Under the pieces are notes generated by a model that saw nothing but the letters and a program-made list of their open reading frames with translations, was not told the origin of the DNA and searched no databases. Shown piece after piece: positions 54,499 to 62,892 of a stretch of 64,000 bases of DNA. The position numbers and the translations under genes were made by a program. Numbering within the stretch: position 1 is the stretch's first letter; the number at the start of each line of letters is the position of its first letter. The DNA comes from Pseudomonas sp. SDI. GTDB taxonomy: Bacteria > Pseudomonadota > Gammaproteobacteria > Pseudomonadales > Pseudomonadaceae. The stretch lies in the NCBI RefSeq assembly GCF_003105155.1, contig NZ_QETK01000019.1:1-64000 (forward strand), read 5' to 3'.

Positions 54499-55683
54499 TT
54501 AGCGGTAAAGGTCTTCGCGGGTCAGTGGCAGGTTGTGGCTGCCATCGGCCAGGGGTTTGACCGCAAGAATCTGGTGCAGGTTGATCCAGCCCTTGGCGAA
54601 GGCGTACGAGCAGCCGGCCAGGTACAACCGCCAGATGCGCAGGGCGCGTTCCGGAACCAGAGTGGCGGCCTTGTCCAATTGCGCCTCAAGGCGCTTGCTC
54701 CATTCGTGCAACGTCCGCGCATAGTGCAAGCGCAGGCTTTCCACATCGACCACTTCCAGCCCGACCTCGCTGATGCTGGCGCTGATCATCGACAGGTGCG
54801 GCAGCTCGCCGTGGGGGAACACATAGCGCTCGATGAAATTGCCGGCACCGCGTCCTACCGGGCGACCGTCGACATGCCTGGCGGTGATGCCATGATTCAT
54901 CACCAGCCCGCCTTCGCGCACGGCGCCGAACAACTTGCGACAATACAACGCGAGGTTGGCGTGGCCGACATGCTCAAACATGCCGACGCTCACCACCTTG
55001 TCGAAGCGGCCGTCCTGCGGCAGGTCGCGGTAGTCGAGAATCTGTAGCTCCACCTGCCCTTCCAGGCCTTCGGCCTTGACCCGCTCCCGCGCCAGCTTCA
55101 GTTGCTCCTTGCTCAGGGTGATGCCAAATACCTTGGCGCCGAACTCGCGCGCGGCATAGCGCGACAAGCCGCCCCAACCACAACCGACGTCGAGCAGGTA
55201 GTCGCCCTGGTGCAAGCGCAGTTTGCGGCACAGGTGTTCGAACTTGTTGTGCTGGGCTTGCTCCAGGGTGTCCTGGTCGGTTTTGTAGTACGCGCAGGAG
55301 TACGCCATGTCGCGGTCCAGCCACAGTTGGTAGAAGGCGTTGGACAGGTCGTAGTGGTAGGAGATCGCTGCCGCGTCGGTGGCCTTGTCATGCACCTCGC
55401 GCCGCGGTTGATTGTCTTCGTCATCCTTTAACAAGGCCTGGCTCAGCGCGTCGCACACCCGGATCACTTCACCGATGGAACCTTCCAGCTCCAGCTTGCC
55501 TTCGACAAATGCTGCGCCTAATTCGTCCAGGCTGGGGTGTGTCAATTGAGTGATCAAGTGCGGATCCTTCACCACGATCGTGACCTTGGGTTCTGGCCCA
55601 AGATCGAACTCATGACCATCCCAGAGCTTCAGGCGCAGGGGTAATCGCAGGCTTTGCAAAGCGGGTGGAAGTTGCGCAAGCAT
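54499..55683 (-). CDS. cfaB: Cyclopropane-fatty-acyl-phospholipid synthase
   Basis: A 394-residue SAM-dependent enzyme that adds a methylene bridge to unsaturated acyl chains of membrane lipids, as in stationary phase. The SAM motif is LLDVGCGWGGLSRYAAREFG and the lipid-site block is MFEHVGHANL. Its context next to cls and lpd3 is that of the RpoS-dependent cfaB of P. putida. ATG 55683 (MLAQLPPALQ) has GGGAGG as ribosome site, which touches the stem of a strong hairpin (55694-55725). Confidence 0.95.
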   Translation of the reverse strand: MLAQLPPALQSLRLPLRLKLWDGHEFDLGPEPKVTIVVKDPHLITQLTHPSLDELGAAFVEGKLELEGSIGEVIRVCDALSQALLKDDEDNQPRREVHDKATDAAAISYHYDLSNAFYQLWLDRDMAYSCAYYKTDQDTLEQAQHNKFEHLCRKLRLHQGDYLLDVGCGWGGLSRYAAREFGAKVFGITLSKEQLKLARERVKAEGLEGQVELQILDYRDLPQDGRFDKVVSVGMFEHVGHANLALYCRKLFGAVREGGLVMNHGITARHVDGRPVGRGAGNFIERYVFPHGELPHLSMISASISEVGLEVVDVESLRLHYARTLHEWSKRLEAQLDKAATLVPERALRIWRLYLAGCSYAFAKGWINLHQILAVKPLADGSHNLPLTREDLYR

Positions 55684-55693
55684 AAATAAGCCT

Positions 55694-55725
55694 CCCTTTT
55701 TTCATCGGACGTCACGAAAAAAGGG
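55694..55725 (-). promoter_or_regulatory. Perfect hairpin at the cfaB ribosome site
   Basis: Ten-base arms CCCTTTTTTC / GAAAAAAGGG with a 12-base loop, ending 11 bases before the cfaB ATG. On the transcript the last GGG of the stem is part of the GGGAGG ribosome site. A -10-like CTACCCT overlaps the outer arm, so it may instead be a DNA operator if transcription starts inside. Confidence 0.5.
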
Positions 55726-55894
55726 TAGTTCATCTGCCGGATCTTTCCGTTAATCGCAACCCGGGTCGCAAGCCAGCAAGCCAGTGCCAGCGGCTCGCCC
55801 AGCCAGCAAAGTCGGCGAGATAAATTGTATACAATTCATAGCCCAGCAGACTAACCTTGGCGCCATTGTCGATTCTTCATCCGGGAGTAAAACA

Positions 55895-57295
55895 ATGAAA
55901 ACCTACGATGTAGTCATCATCGGTGGCGGCCCTGGCGGTTACAACGCCGCCATCCGTGCCGGCCAGCTGGGTATGAGCGTTGCCTGCGTGGAAGGCCGCG
56001 CCACCCTCGGTGGCACCTGCCTGAACGTCGGTTGCATGCCGTCCAAGGCACTGCTGCATGCCTCCGAGCTGTATGAAGCAGCCATTGGCAGCGAGTTCGC
56101 CAACCTCGGCATCGAGGTCAAGCCGACCCTGAACCTCGCGCAAATGATGAAACAGAAAGACGAAAGCGTGACCGGCCTGACCAAGGGCATCGAGTACCTG
56201 TTCCGCAAGAACAAGGTCGACTGGATCAAGGGCTGGGGTCAGCTGGACGGTGTTGGCAAGGTCAAGGTAACTGCCGACGACGGTAGCGTCACCGAGCTGG
56301 TCGCCAAGGACATCGTCATCGCCACCGGTTCCGAGCCTACCCCACTGCCGGGCGTGGCCATCGATAACCAGCGCATCATCGACTCTACCGGCGCCCTGGC
56401 GCTGCCCAGCGTGCCCAAGCACCTGGTGGTGATCGGCGCCGGCGTGATCGGCCTTGAGCTGGGTTCGGTGTGGCGCCGCCTCGGCAGCCAGGTCACCGTG
56501 ATCGAGTACCTCGATCGCATCTGCCCGGGTACCGACGAGGAAACCGCCAAGACCCTGCAGAAGTCGCTGGCCAAGCAAGGCATGAGCTTCAAGCTGGGCA
56601 GCAAGGTGACCCAGGCCACAGCCTCGACCGACAGCGTCAGCCTGACCCTGGAGCCGGCTGCCGGCGGCGCGGCAGAAACCCTGGAAGCCGATTACGTGCT
56701 GGTCGCCATTGGCCGTCGGCCATACACCAAGGGACTGAACCTGGAGAGCGTCGGCCTCGCCACCGACAAACGCGGTATGCTCGCCAACGAACATCACGCC
56801 AGCGGCGTGCCGGGTGTCTGGGTGATCGGTGACGTCACGTCGGGGCCGATGCTCGCGCACAAGGCCGAAGACGAAGCCGTGGCCTGTATCGAGCGTATCG
56901 CCGGTAAAGCGCATGAAGTGAACTACAACCTGATCCCCGGGGTGATCTATACCCGCCCGGAACTGGCCTGCGTCGGCAAGACCGAAGAGCAGCTCAAGGC
57001 CGAAGGTCGCGCCTACAAAGTGGGCAAGTTCCCGTTCAGCGCCAACAGCCGCGCCAAGATCAACCACGAGACCGAAGGCTTCGCCAAGGTCCTGGCCGAT
57101 GCCAACACCGATGAAGTGCTCGGCGTGCACCTGGTCGGCCCGAGCGTCAGCGAGATGATTGGTGAGTTCTGCGTGGCCATGGAGTTCTGCGCATCAGCCG
57201 AAGACATCGCGCTCACCTGCCACCCGCACCCGACCCGTTCCGAAGCCTTGCGCCAGGCAGCGATGAACGTCGAAGGTCTGGCCATGCAGATCTGA
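55895..57295 (+). CDS. lpd3: Dihydrolipoyl dehydrogenase (Lpd3 type)
   Basis: A 466-residue flavoprotein disulfide reductase that reoxidises dihydrolipoamide of 2-oxoacid dehydrogenases. FAD site VVIIGGGPGGYNAAIRAGQL, redox disulfide GGTCLNVGCMPSKALLHASE, NAD site VIGAGVIGLELGSVW, and the C-terminal His-Glu pair CHPHPTRSEALRQA. ATG at 55895 (MKTYDVVIIGG) is clear; the frame extends upstream through non-coding sequence. It stands alone and matches the third lpd of P. putida next to cfaB. Confidence 0.95.
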   Translation: MKTYDVVIIGGGPGGYNAAIRAGQLGMSVACVEGRATLGGTCLNVGCMPSKALLHASELYEAAIGSEFANLGIEVKPTLNLAQMMKQKDESVTGLTKGIEYLFRKNKVDWIKGWGQLDGVGKVKVTADDGSVTELVAKDIVIATGSEPTPLPGVAIDNQRIIDSTGALALPSVPKHLVVIGAGVIGLELGSVWRRLGSQVTVIEYLDRICPGTDEETAKTLQKSLAKQGMSFKLGSKVTQATASTDSVSLTLEPAAGGAAETLEADYVLVAIGRRPYTKGLNLESVGLATDKRGMLANEHHASGVPGVWVIGDVTSGPMLAHKAEDEAVACIERIAGKAHEVNYNLIPGVIYTRPELACVGKTEEQLKAEGRAYKVGKFPFSANSRAKINHETEGFAKVLADANTDEVLGVHLVGPSVSEMIGEFCVAMEFCASAEDIALTCHPHPTRSEALRQAAMNVEGLAMQI

Positions 57296-57312
57296 CCTCA
57301 GTCAGCCTGTAT

Positions 57313-57386
57313 CCCAGTGGGCGCTGGCCTCGCCAGCGATGGCGCCACATTGGCCCCATCGCCGGCAAGGCCGGCCCCTACAGGTG
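57313..57386. repeat. Pair of REP-like elements between lpd3 and hcnC
   Basis: GCGCTGGCCTCGCCAGCGAT and CCATCGCCGGCAAGGCCGGC followed by CCCTACAGG, two REP cores facing each other. They occupy the convergent gap, a typical REP position. Confidence 0.6.
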
Positions 57387-57398
57387 CCGTTGTAGTGA

Positions 57399-58643
57399 TC
57401 AGGCGAGCGCTGTCTGCTTATGCTCGACAAACCGCTCCGCAAGGAACGGTGTGATATCCAGCGGCAGCGCCTCGCGGTGCAACACCTTGTCGATCAGAAC
57501 TCCGGTAATCGCCGAGGTCAGAATGCCGGTACGGAAATGTCCACAGGCGTTCAGGTAACCCTCCACGCCAAACACCGGCCCGAGAATCGGCAATTCATCC
57601 GGCGAACCCGGCCGCAACCCGGCCCAGGTGCGCTTGAGGTTGACCTGCGCCAGCGCCGGAATGCAGCGCACCGCGCCCTGCACCAGCCCGTTGATTTCCG
57701 GGTAGGTGGTGGTGACGTCGAAGCCCTTGTCTTCGGTGGTGCTGCCGATCAGGATCTCGCCGTTGTCCTTCTGCGCCATGTAGCAGTCGCTGGTGGTCAG
57801 GCAGCCATTGAGCAGCTTGGGCATGCGTTCGGTCAGCAAGATCTGGCCCTTCACCGGCTTCACCGGAATGCGCAACCCGCTGGCCTGCTCGCTCAGATCG
57901 GCAGCCCAGGCGCCAGCGGCATTGATCAGCGTCTGGCAGTGGAACACGCCCTCCTCGGCCGTCTTCACCCCGGTTACCCGCGAGCCCTGATGCAGCACCC
58001 CCGTCACGTTGGTGTTGAAGTACAGGTCGACGCCATTCTGTCGTGCCCCCTCGGTATAGGCATCGGCCAGGCGGAACGGGCTGACCTGGTGATCGCAGAG
58101 GAACTCCAGCGCACCGTGCGCCTGCTCGCTCACCGCAGGCTCGGTGCGGCGCAGGGTATCGCGGTCGAGCCAGCGCACCTGGTCGGCCAGGTGCGGGATC
58201 TGCGCGACGATATGCTCGGCGTAGAGCCGGTCTTCGTCGTCATAAATCACGTACTTGAGGCCGGTACGCTCGAACTTGAAGTCCATGCCGTGGCGCTCGA
58301 TCAGTTCCTGATGCAGCTGTGGATACAACGCGTTGGACTGCAAGGCGAAGTCGAAGAAGGACTGCGGCAGGATATGCGGGGTGCTCGAGTCCACCACCAC
58401 CGCCGAGCCTTGCGCCTCGCGTTTCTGCTTGGCCGACATCATGCGGAAGAAGATCACCCCGCAACCCAGCCCCACCGACTCACCGATAGCCCACAAGCCG
58501 CCAGCCGAAGCACGGGTGGCGTTGCCTGGGCGCTTGGCGTCGATCAGGGCGATCTTCAGGTTCTTGCGCTTGGACAACTGATACGCGCAGGAGGCGCCAA
58601 TCACGCCGCCGCCAGCAATCACAACATCGTAGGTTTTGCTCAT
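57399..58643 (-). CDS. hcnC: Hydrogen cyanide synthase subunit HcnC
   Basis: A 414-residue FAD oxidase of the glycine/D-amino-acid oxidase type. FAD motif VVIAGGGVIGASCAYQLS, then RASAGGLWAIGESVGLGCGV, KPVKGQILLTER, and RTWAGLRPGSPDELPILGP, all as I remember HcnC of P. aeruginosa. With HcnA and HcnB it forms the membrane-associated enzyme that oxidises glycine to HCN and CO2. It starts three bases after hcnB. Related opine or hydroxyproline oxidases share the layout, but the HcnA match decides for hcn. Confidence 0.9.
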   Translation of the reverse strand: MSKTYDVVIAGGGVIGASCAYQLSKRKNLKIALIDAKRPGNATRASAGGLWAIGESVGLGCGVIFFRMMSAKQKREAQGSAVVVDSSTPHILPQSFFDFALQSNALYPQLHQELIERHGMDFKFERTGLKYVIYDDEDRLYAEHIVAQIPHLADQVRWLDRDTLRRTEPAVSEQAHGALEFLCDHQVSPFRLADAYTEGARQNGVDLYFNTNVTGVLHQGSRVTGVKTAEEGVFHCQTLINAAGAWAADLSEQASGLRIPVKPVKGQILLTERMPKLLNGCLTTSDCYMAQKDNGEILIGSTTEDKGFDVTTTYPEINGLVQGAVRCIPALAQVNLKRTWAGLRPGSPDELPILGPVFGVEGYLNACGHFRTGILTSAITGVLIDKVLHREALPLDITPFLAERFVEHKQTALA

Positions 58644-58646
58644 GGT

Positions 58647-60044
58647 TCAGGCTTCCGTGCCAAGGTGCTGGAATGCAGAGAAAGGTATCGGGTCGATCGG
58701 GAAGCGCGGCCGCAGCCAGCCGACGTCGGCGCGACCGGTGGCCTGGCGCAGGCGGTCGTTGCAATAGCCGACGCACATCCGCCCCTGGCAATCGCCCATG
58801 CTCACGCGGGTACGCATCTTCAGCCCGGCCATGTCTTGCACACCCTGCTCCAGGGCCAGGTCGATGTCGGCGCGGCTGACGTTTTCGCAGCGGCAGATCA
58901 GCGTGTCTTCGTTCGGCAGGTTGATCTGCTGTTTACCGCGCAAGGTATAGCGGTCGACCCCAGCGCGGAAGCGTTTGATCGCCCCCAGCTTGCCCAGGTA
59001 GCGCTCGCGCAGATCGAGGGCCTCGCTGTCGCCGATCACCCCAGCCTGCATCAGCATCGACACGGCGGCGATGCGCCCGGTGAGCATCGCCGCTTCACCG
59101 CCGCGGATACCGCAAAGGTCGCCGGCCAGGTGGACATGCGCTTCGCTGCTGCGCTGCCAGCCGTCGCTTTCGGCGCGCAGGTAACCGTCTTCGCTGAAAC
59201 TGTGGTTCAGGCCCATCTGCTGGCTGAGCTGGGTCCGCGGGATAAAGCCGTAGCCCACCGCCAGGGTTTGCGCCTTGACCCGCTGCACGCGGCTCATGTC
59301 CGGCTGCCAGTCGTCGCCGTAAGGTGCCAGGCGCACTTCGCCGAGTTCGTCCTGGCCCGTCGCACCGACCACACCCCAGCCGTAATGCATCGGGATGCCA
59401 TTGAGCTTCAGGTAGCCGAGCATGCTCAAGCCGTCGAGGAACAGCTGCGGTTTGTTCAACAAGGCCAGGCTTTCACGAGCAATCTTGCCCAATGCACAGG
59501 CTTCATACACACCCTCGACCTTCACCCCCGCCGCGTGCAACTGGCAGGCCACCAGCGGCAGCAACGGCCCGGTGCCAGCAATCACCGTGGTACCCAGCGG
59601 CTTGACCACACCACTCTTGATCTGCAGTTGCAGGCCACCGAGCAGGATCACCCCAGGCAAGGTCCAGCCAGGAAACGGCACATTGCGCTCATGGCAGCCG
59701 GCCGACAGCAGCAAGTGGCTGAATTCGACTTCACCGAGCTGCTCGTCGGCGTCCAGCACCATCAAGCGCTGGCCGCCTTCGCCACCGACGACCCGGGTAT
59801 TCAGGCGTACATCGATATGGCTGCGGCTGGCGTCGAAGTCCTTGTGCAGTTGCTTCAGCGCATTGCTGTAGCGTGCGCCGAGATAGCCGAGGTCGACGCC
59901 ACTGCGCAGCGGGCCACGGTAAACCACGCCGCCCAGGCGCGAGGCTTCGTCGATCAGCACACTGTCGACGCCATGCCGGGCCAATTCGATGGCCGCCGCC
60001 ATTCCCGCCGAGCCACCACCGACAATCACCGGGCGCATGCTCAT
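58647..60044 (-). CDS. hcnB: Hydrogen cyanide synthase subunit HcnB
   Basis: A 465-residue flavoprotein. FAD site PVIVGGGSAGMAAAIELARH, a second nucleotide site TTVIAGTGPLLPLVAC, and a C-terminal BFD-type [2Fe-2S] region with Cys in LICRCENVSRADIDLALEQG and GDCQGRMCVGYC. ATG at 60044 overlaps the hcnA stop (ATGA), so the two are coupled; the frame runs further upstream through hcnA but without protein-like sequence. Acts with HcnA and HcnC in electron transfer from glycine to the respiratory chain. Confidence 0.9.
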   Translation of the reverse strand: MSMRPVIVGGGSAGMAAAIELARHGVDSVLIDEASRLGGVVYRGPLRSGVDLGYLGARYSNALKQLHKDFDASRSHIDVRLNTRVVGGEGGQRLMVLDADEQLGEVEFSHLLLSAGCHERNVPFPGWTLPGVILLGGLQLQIKSGVVKPLGTTVIAGTGPLLPLVACQLHAAGVKVEGVYEACALGKIARESLALLNKPQLFLDGLSMLGYLKLNGIPMHYGWGVVGATGQDELGEVRLAPYGDDWQPDMSRVQRVKAQTLAVGYGFIPRTQLSQQMGLNHSFSEDGYLRAESDGWQRSSEAHVHLAGDLCGIRGGEAAMLTGRIAAVSMLMQAGVIGDSEALDLRERYLGKLGAIKRFRAGVDRYTLRGKQQINLPNEDTLICRCENVSRADIDLALEQGVQDMAGLKMRTRVSMGDCQGRMCVGYCNDRLRQATGRADVGWLRPRFPIDPIPFSAFQHLGTEA

Positions 60045-60355
60045 AAGGCCTCCTGTGCGACCACGCGATTGACCAGGGTGTCGACCTGCATGCCGGGCTG
60101 CACCACGGTCTGACAGGCGCGGCGCTTGGGCCGACCATTGATTGCGACCAGACAGCATTGGCACACGCCCATACCACAAAAAGCACCGCTGACCTGGCCG
60201 TGGTCGTTGCGGCCGATCTGCCGCTGGCCGACCGCGTGCAAAACACTCAACACGGTTTCACCGGCAGCCGCAGCCACCGCTTTGCCGTCGAGCAGGATGG
60301 TCATGTCCGCGCCCTGCAAGGGCTGGATATCGAGGGATCGATCAAGGTTGTGCAT
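60041..60355 (-). CDS. hcnA: Hydrogen cyanide synthase subunit HcnA
   Basis: A 104-residue [2Fe-2S] ferredoxin-like protein. The Cys cluster is FCGMGVCQCCLVAINGRPKR with RACQTVV, and the start MHNLDRSLDIQPLQGADMTI follows HcnA of other pseudomonads in sequence and length. ATG 60355 is chosen for this reason. It is the first gene of hcnABC. An ANR box and an Rsm-type hairpin at the ribosome site lie upstream, matching low-oxygen and Gac/Rsm control known for hcn. Confidence 0.92.
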   Translation of the reverse strand: MHNLDRSLDIQPLQGADMTILLDGKAVAAAAGETVLSVLHAVGQRQIGRNDHGQVSGAFCGMGVCQCCLVAINGRPKRRACQTVVQPGMQVDTLVNRVVAQEAL

Positions 60356-60360
60356 CGTGT

Positions 60361-60372
60361 TTCGTCCATGAA
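60361..60372 (-). promoter_or_regulatory. Rsm (RsmA/RsmE) binding hairpin at the hcnA ribosome site
   Basis: On the transcript UUC-AUGGAC-GAA forms a short stem with a hexaloop of the ANGGAN type, the Rsm target. The GGA is also the ribosome site, nine bases before the hcnA ATG. This fits translational repression relieved by the Gac/Rsm system. Confidence 0.65.
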
Positions 60373-60416
60373 GTGAGACTGGGCCCAAAACACTATTCGA
60401 AGTCGCCGGAAACAAA

Positions 60417-60430
60417 TTGATCCAAGCCAA
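60417..60430 (-). promoter_or_regulatory. ANR (FNR-type) box upstream of hcnA
   Basis: TTGGCTTGGATCAA on the minus strand matches TTGAT-N4-ATCAA with one half perfect. A -10-like AATAGT at 60393-60398 would put transcription start near 60386 and the box near -38 to -40, the activating position. ANR-driven hcn expression under low oxygen is established in other pseudomonads. Confidence 0.7.
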
Positions 60431-60543
60431 GCATCTACTGTAAGAGATCTCCTAAACTGACGAAGGACCGCTATTTAGGGCCGTTGCGCCTCATCTTCTG
60501 GCGATAACACCCGGCGTGTAACGGTGAGATAACCCCTCCAGGC

Positions 60544-60960
60544 TTAGCCGCCGTCGGGGATGATCCCGCGCAGCAACAAGCGCGTCGCCGTGGTTGCGGC
60601 GGCGTCGTAGTCGATTTCCTGCAGCCCGCTCTTCGCATTGATCCCCGGCAGTGGCCAGCCCTGGCTGATACACGACTGCGCGATCGCCGCCAGGGTCAGC
60701 AGCAGATGGTGCGGGTCGACCGGCGCCAGCAAACCGTTCTCCATCCATTTGCGCAAACAGGCGACACTTTGCTGCGCCTGCTGCGTCCAGCGCTCGAAAT
60801 ACACCGTGGGCAGGCGCGGTGTGTCGTTGGTCAGTTCGACCATCAGCACCTTTGACGCCGACGGCCGTTGCTGGAACAGACGGATCATCGCCCGAACCTT
60901 GCGCTCCATCGCATCCAGCGGCTCCTTGATCGGCAGGATGCCCTCGTAATATACGAAAAT
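60544..60960 (-). pseudogene. TetR-family regulator lacking its DNA-binding domain
   Basis: About 139 codons corresponding to the C-terminal ligand-binding part of a TetR protein (EGILPIKEPLDAMERKVRAM to RLLLRGIIPDGG). A complete gene needs a further 50-60 residues with the helix-turn-helix, but only about 85 bases separate the homologous region from the glmS stop, and these are filled by the glmS terminator. The first in-frame start (TTG 60987) lies in that terminator. The gene was therefore cut at the attTn7 position. It lies upstream of hcnA on the same strand. Confidence 0.7.
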
Positions 60961-60986
60961 ATATAGCGAAAGAATGCCTGCCAACA

Positions 60987-61015
60987 AAACAAAAACCCCC
61001 TGCCGTGGCAGGGGG
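60987..61015 (-). terminator. Intrinsic terminator after glmS
   Basis: On the minus strand a perfect CCCCCTGCC / GGCAGGGGG stem with a two-base loop followed by GTTTTTG-type T-run. It lies 30-60 bases after the glmS stop and spans the usual Tn7 insertion point. Confidence 0.92.
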
Positions 61016-61075
61016 TTGTGGATAACGCATCAGTACGACAGCGGCTTACTCCACCGTCACCGACTTGGCCAGGTT
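61015..61075 (-). other. attTn7 (Tn7 target site at the glmS 3' end)
   Basis: The last codons of glmS (encoding [11 protein letters not shown], 61046-61078) form the conserved TnsD recognition region; Tn7 inserts about 25 bases past the stop, i.e. near 61020. The site appears unoccupied by Tn7: no Tn7 ends or tns genes are seen. The abrupt start of a truncated TetR gene right there suggests past rearrangement. Confidence 0.75.
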
Positions 61076-62881
61076 GCGCGGCTGGTCGACATCGGTGCCC
61101 TTGAGCACGGCAACGTAGTACGACAACAGTTGCAGCGGGATGGTGTAGAGGATCGGCGCCAGCGCATCGATGATGTGCGGCACGTTGATCACGTGCGTAC
61201 CTTCACCGTTGCTCATGCCAGCTTGCTCGTCGGCGAAGACGATCAGCTCGCCGCCACGGGCCCGCACTTCCTGCAGGTTGGATTTCAGCTTTTCCAGCAA
61301 CTCGTTGTTCGGCGCCACGGTGACGACCGGCATGTCGTTGTCGACCAGTGCCAGCGGGCCGTGCTTGAGCTCGCCAGCCGGGTAAGCTTCAGCGTGGATA
61401 TAGGAGATTTCCTTGAGCTTCAAGGCACCTTCCATTGCTACCGGGAACTGCGCACCGCGGCCAAGGAACAGGGTGTGGTGCTTGTCGGCGAACAGCTCGG
61501 AAATCTTCTCGACGGTGGCGTCCATGGCCAATGCTTCGCCCAGGCGTACCGGCAGGCGGCGTAGTTCTTCGACCAGCTCGGCTTCGACGCCCGCCGCCAA
61601 GGTGCCACGCACCTGGCCCAGGGCCAAGGTCAGCAGCATCAGCGAAACCAGCTGGGTAGTGAAGGCCTTGGTCGATGCCACGCCGATTTCCGGGCCAGCC
61701 AGGGTCAGCAGGGTCAGGTCCGACTCACGCACCAGCGAGCTGATGCCGACGTTGCAGATCGCCAGGCTCGCCAGGAAGCCCAGGGCCTTGGCATTGCGCA
61801 GGGCGGCCAGGGTGTCGGCGGTTTCGCCGGACTGCGAAATGGAGACGAACAGAGTGTCTGGCTGCACGACTACTTTGCGGTAGCGGAACTCGCTGGCCAC
61901 TTCGACCTGGCACGGAATACCGGCCAGTTCTTCGAGCCAGTAACGCGCGACCATCCCGGCATGGTAGCTGGTGCCGCAGGCGACGATCTGCACGTTGCGC
62001 ACCTTGGTAAACAGCTCGGCAGCTTGCGGGCCAAAAGCCTGCACCAGAACATGGTCGCTGCCCAGACGGCCTTCCAGAGTGCGCTGCACCACACGTGGCT
62101 GCTCATGGATTTCCTTGAGCATGAAGTGGCGGTACTCGCCCTTGTCGGCCGCTTCGGCGCCTTCGTGGTACTGCACGGTTTCACGCTCGACGGCGTTGCC
62201 ATCGACGTCCCAGATCCGCACCTGATCGCGACGGATGTCGGCGATATCGCCTTCTTCCAGGTACATGAAGCGGTCGGTAACCTGACGCAGGGCCAGTTGG
62301 TCGGAGGCCAGGAAGTTCTCGCCCAGGCCCAGGCCAATCACCAGTGGGCTGCCGCTGCGGGCGGCAACCAGACGGTCAGGCTGCTTCGCGCTGATCACCG
62401 CCAGGCCATAGGCGCCGTGCAGTTGCTTGACCACAGCTTTCAAGGCGTCGGCCAGATCAGGCACGCTTTTCAGGGTGTGGTGCATCAGGTGCACGATCAC
62501 TTCGGTGTCGGTTTGCGAGCTGAACACGTAGCCCAGGCCTTTGAGCTGTTCGCGCAGGGCTTCGTGGTTCTCGATGATGCCGTTGTGCACCACCGCCACT
62601 TCGCTGGCGGAGAAATGCGGGTGGGCGTTGTGCTCGGTCGGTGCGCCATGGGTAGCCCAGCGGGTGTGGGCGATACCCAACTGGCCGTTCAGCGGCTCGG
62701 CGGCCGCGGCAGCCTCCAGCTCACTGACCTTGCCGATGCGACGGCGGCGTTCCAGGCTGCCCTGCTGGGTGTAGACGGCCAGGCCGGCGCTGTCATAACC
62801 ACGGTATTCCAGGCGCTTGAGGCCTTCGATCAGAATGGCTGTAATGTTGCGCTCGGCAACGGCACCAACGATCCCACACAT
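61046..62881 (-). CDS. glmS: Glutamine-fructose-6-phosphate aminotransferase GlmS
   Basis: A 611-residue enzyme making glucosamine-6-phosphate for peptidoglycan and LPS. The N-terminal glutaminase has the catalytic Cys2 in [12 protein letters not shown]. Two SIS isomerase domains follow (about 290-430 and 460-600; [20 protein letters not shown]), and the end [11 protein letters not shown] is the conserved Tn7 target sequence. ATG at 62881 is fixed because Cys must be residue 2. It follows the DeoR-type gene by 11 bases. Confidence 0.98.
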   Translation of the reverse strand: MCGIVGAVAERNITAILIEGLKRLEYRGYDSAGLAVYTQQGSLERRRRIGKVSELEAAAAAEPLNGQLGIAHTRWATHGAPTEHNAHPHFSASEVAVVHNGIIENHEALREQLKGLGYVFSSQTDTEVIVHLMHHTLKSVPDLADALKAVVKQLHGAYGLAVISAKQPDRLVAARSGSPLVIGLGLGENFLASDQLALRQVTDRFMYLEEGDIADIRRDQVRIWDVDGNAVERETVQYHEGAEAADKGEYRHFMLKEIHEQPRVVQRTLEGRLGSDHVLVQAFGPQAAELFTKVRNVQIVACGTSYHAGMVARYWLEELAGIPCQVEVASEFRYRKVVVQPDTLFVSISQSGETADTLAALRNAKALGFLASLAICNVGISSLVRESDLTLLTLAGPEIGVASTKAFTTQLVSLMLLTLALGQVRGTLAAGVEAELVEELRRLPVRLGEALAMDATVEKISELFADKHHTLFLGRGAQFPVAMEGALKLKEISYIHAEAYPAGELKHGPLALVDNDMPVVTVAPNNELLEKLKSNLQEVRARGGELIVFADEQAGMSNGEGTHVINVPHIIDALAPILYTIPLQLLSYYVAVLKGTDVDQPRNLAKSVTVE

Positions 62882-62892
62882 ACTTAATGCTC

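Noticed and set aside
57420..60113. 897-codon plus-strand open frame
   Set aside because: Antisense to hcnC and hcnB, which have complete family motifs; the plus-strand translation shows none.
57399..60355. Opine or hydroxyproline oxidase instead of cyanide synthase
   Set aside because: These families share the three-subunit layout, but subunit lengths, the HcnA N-terminus and the ANR/Rsm control region favour hcnABC.
60985..61075. Resident Tn7 or Tn7-like transposon
   Set aside because: No Tn7 end repeats and no tns genes in the window; only the target site and a truncated neighbour are seen.
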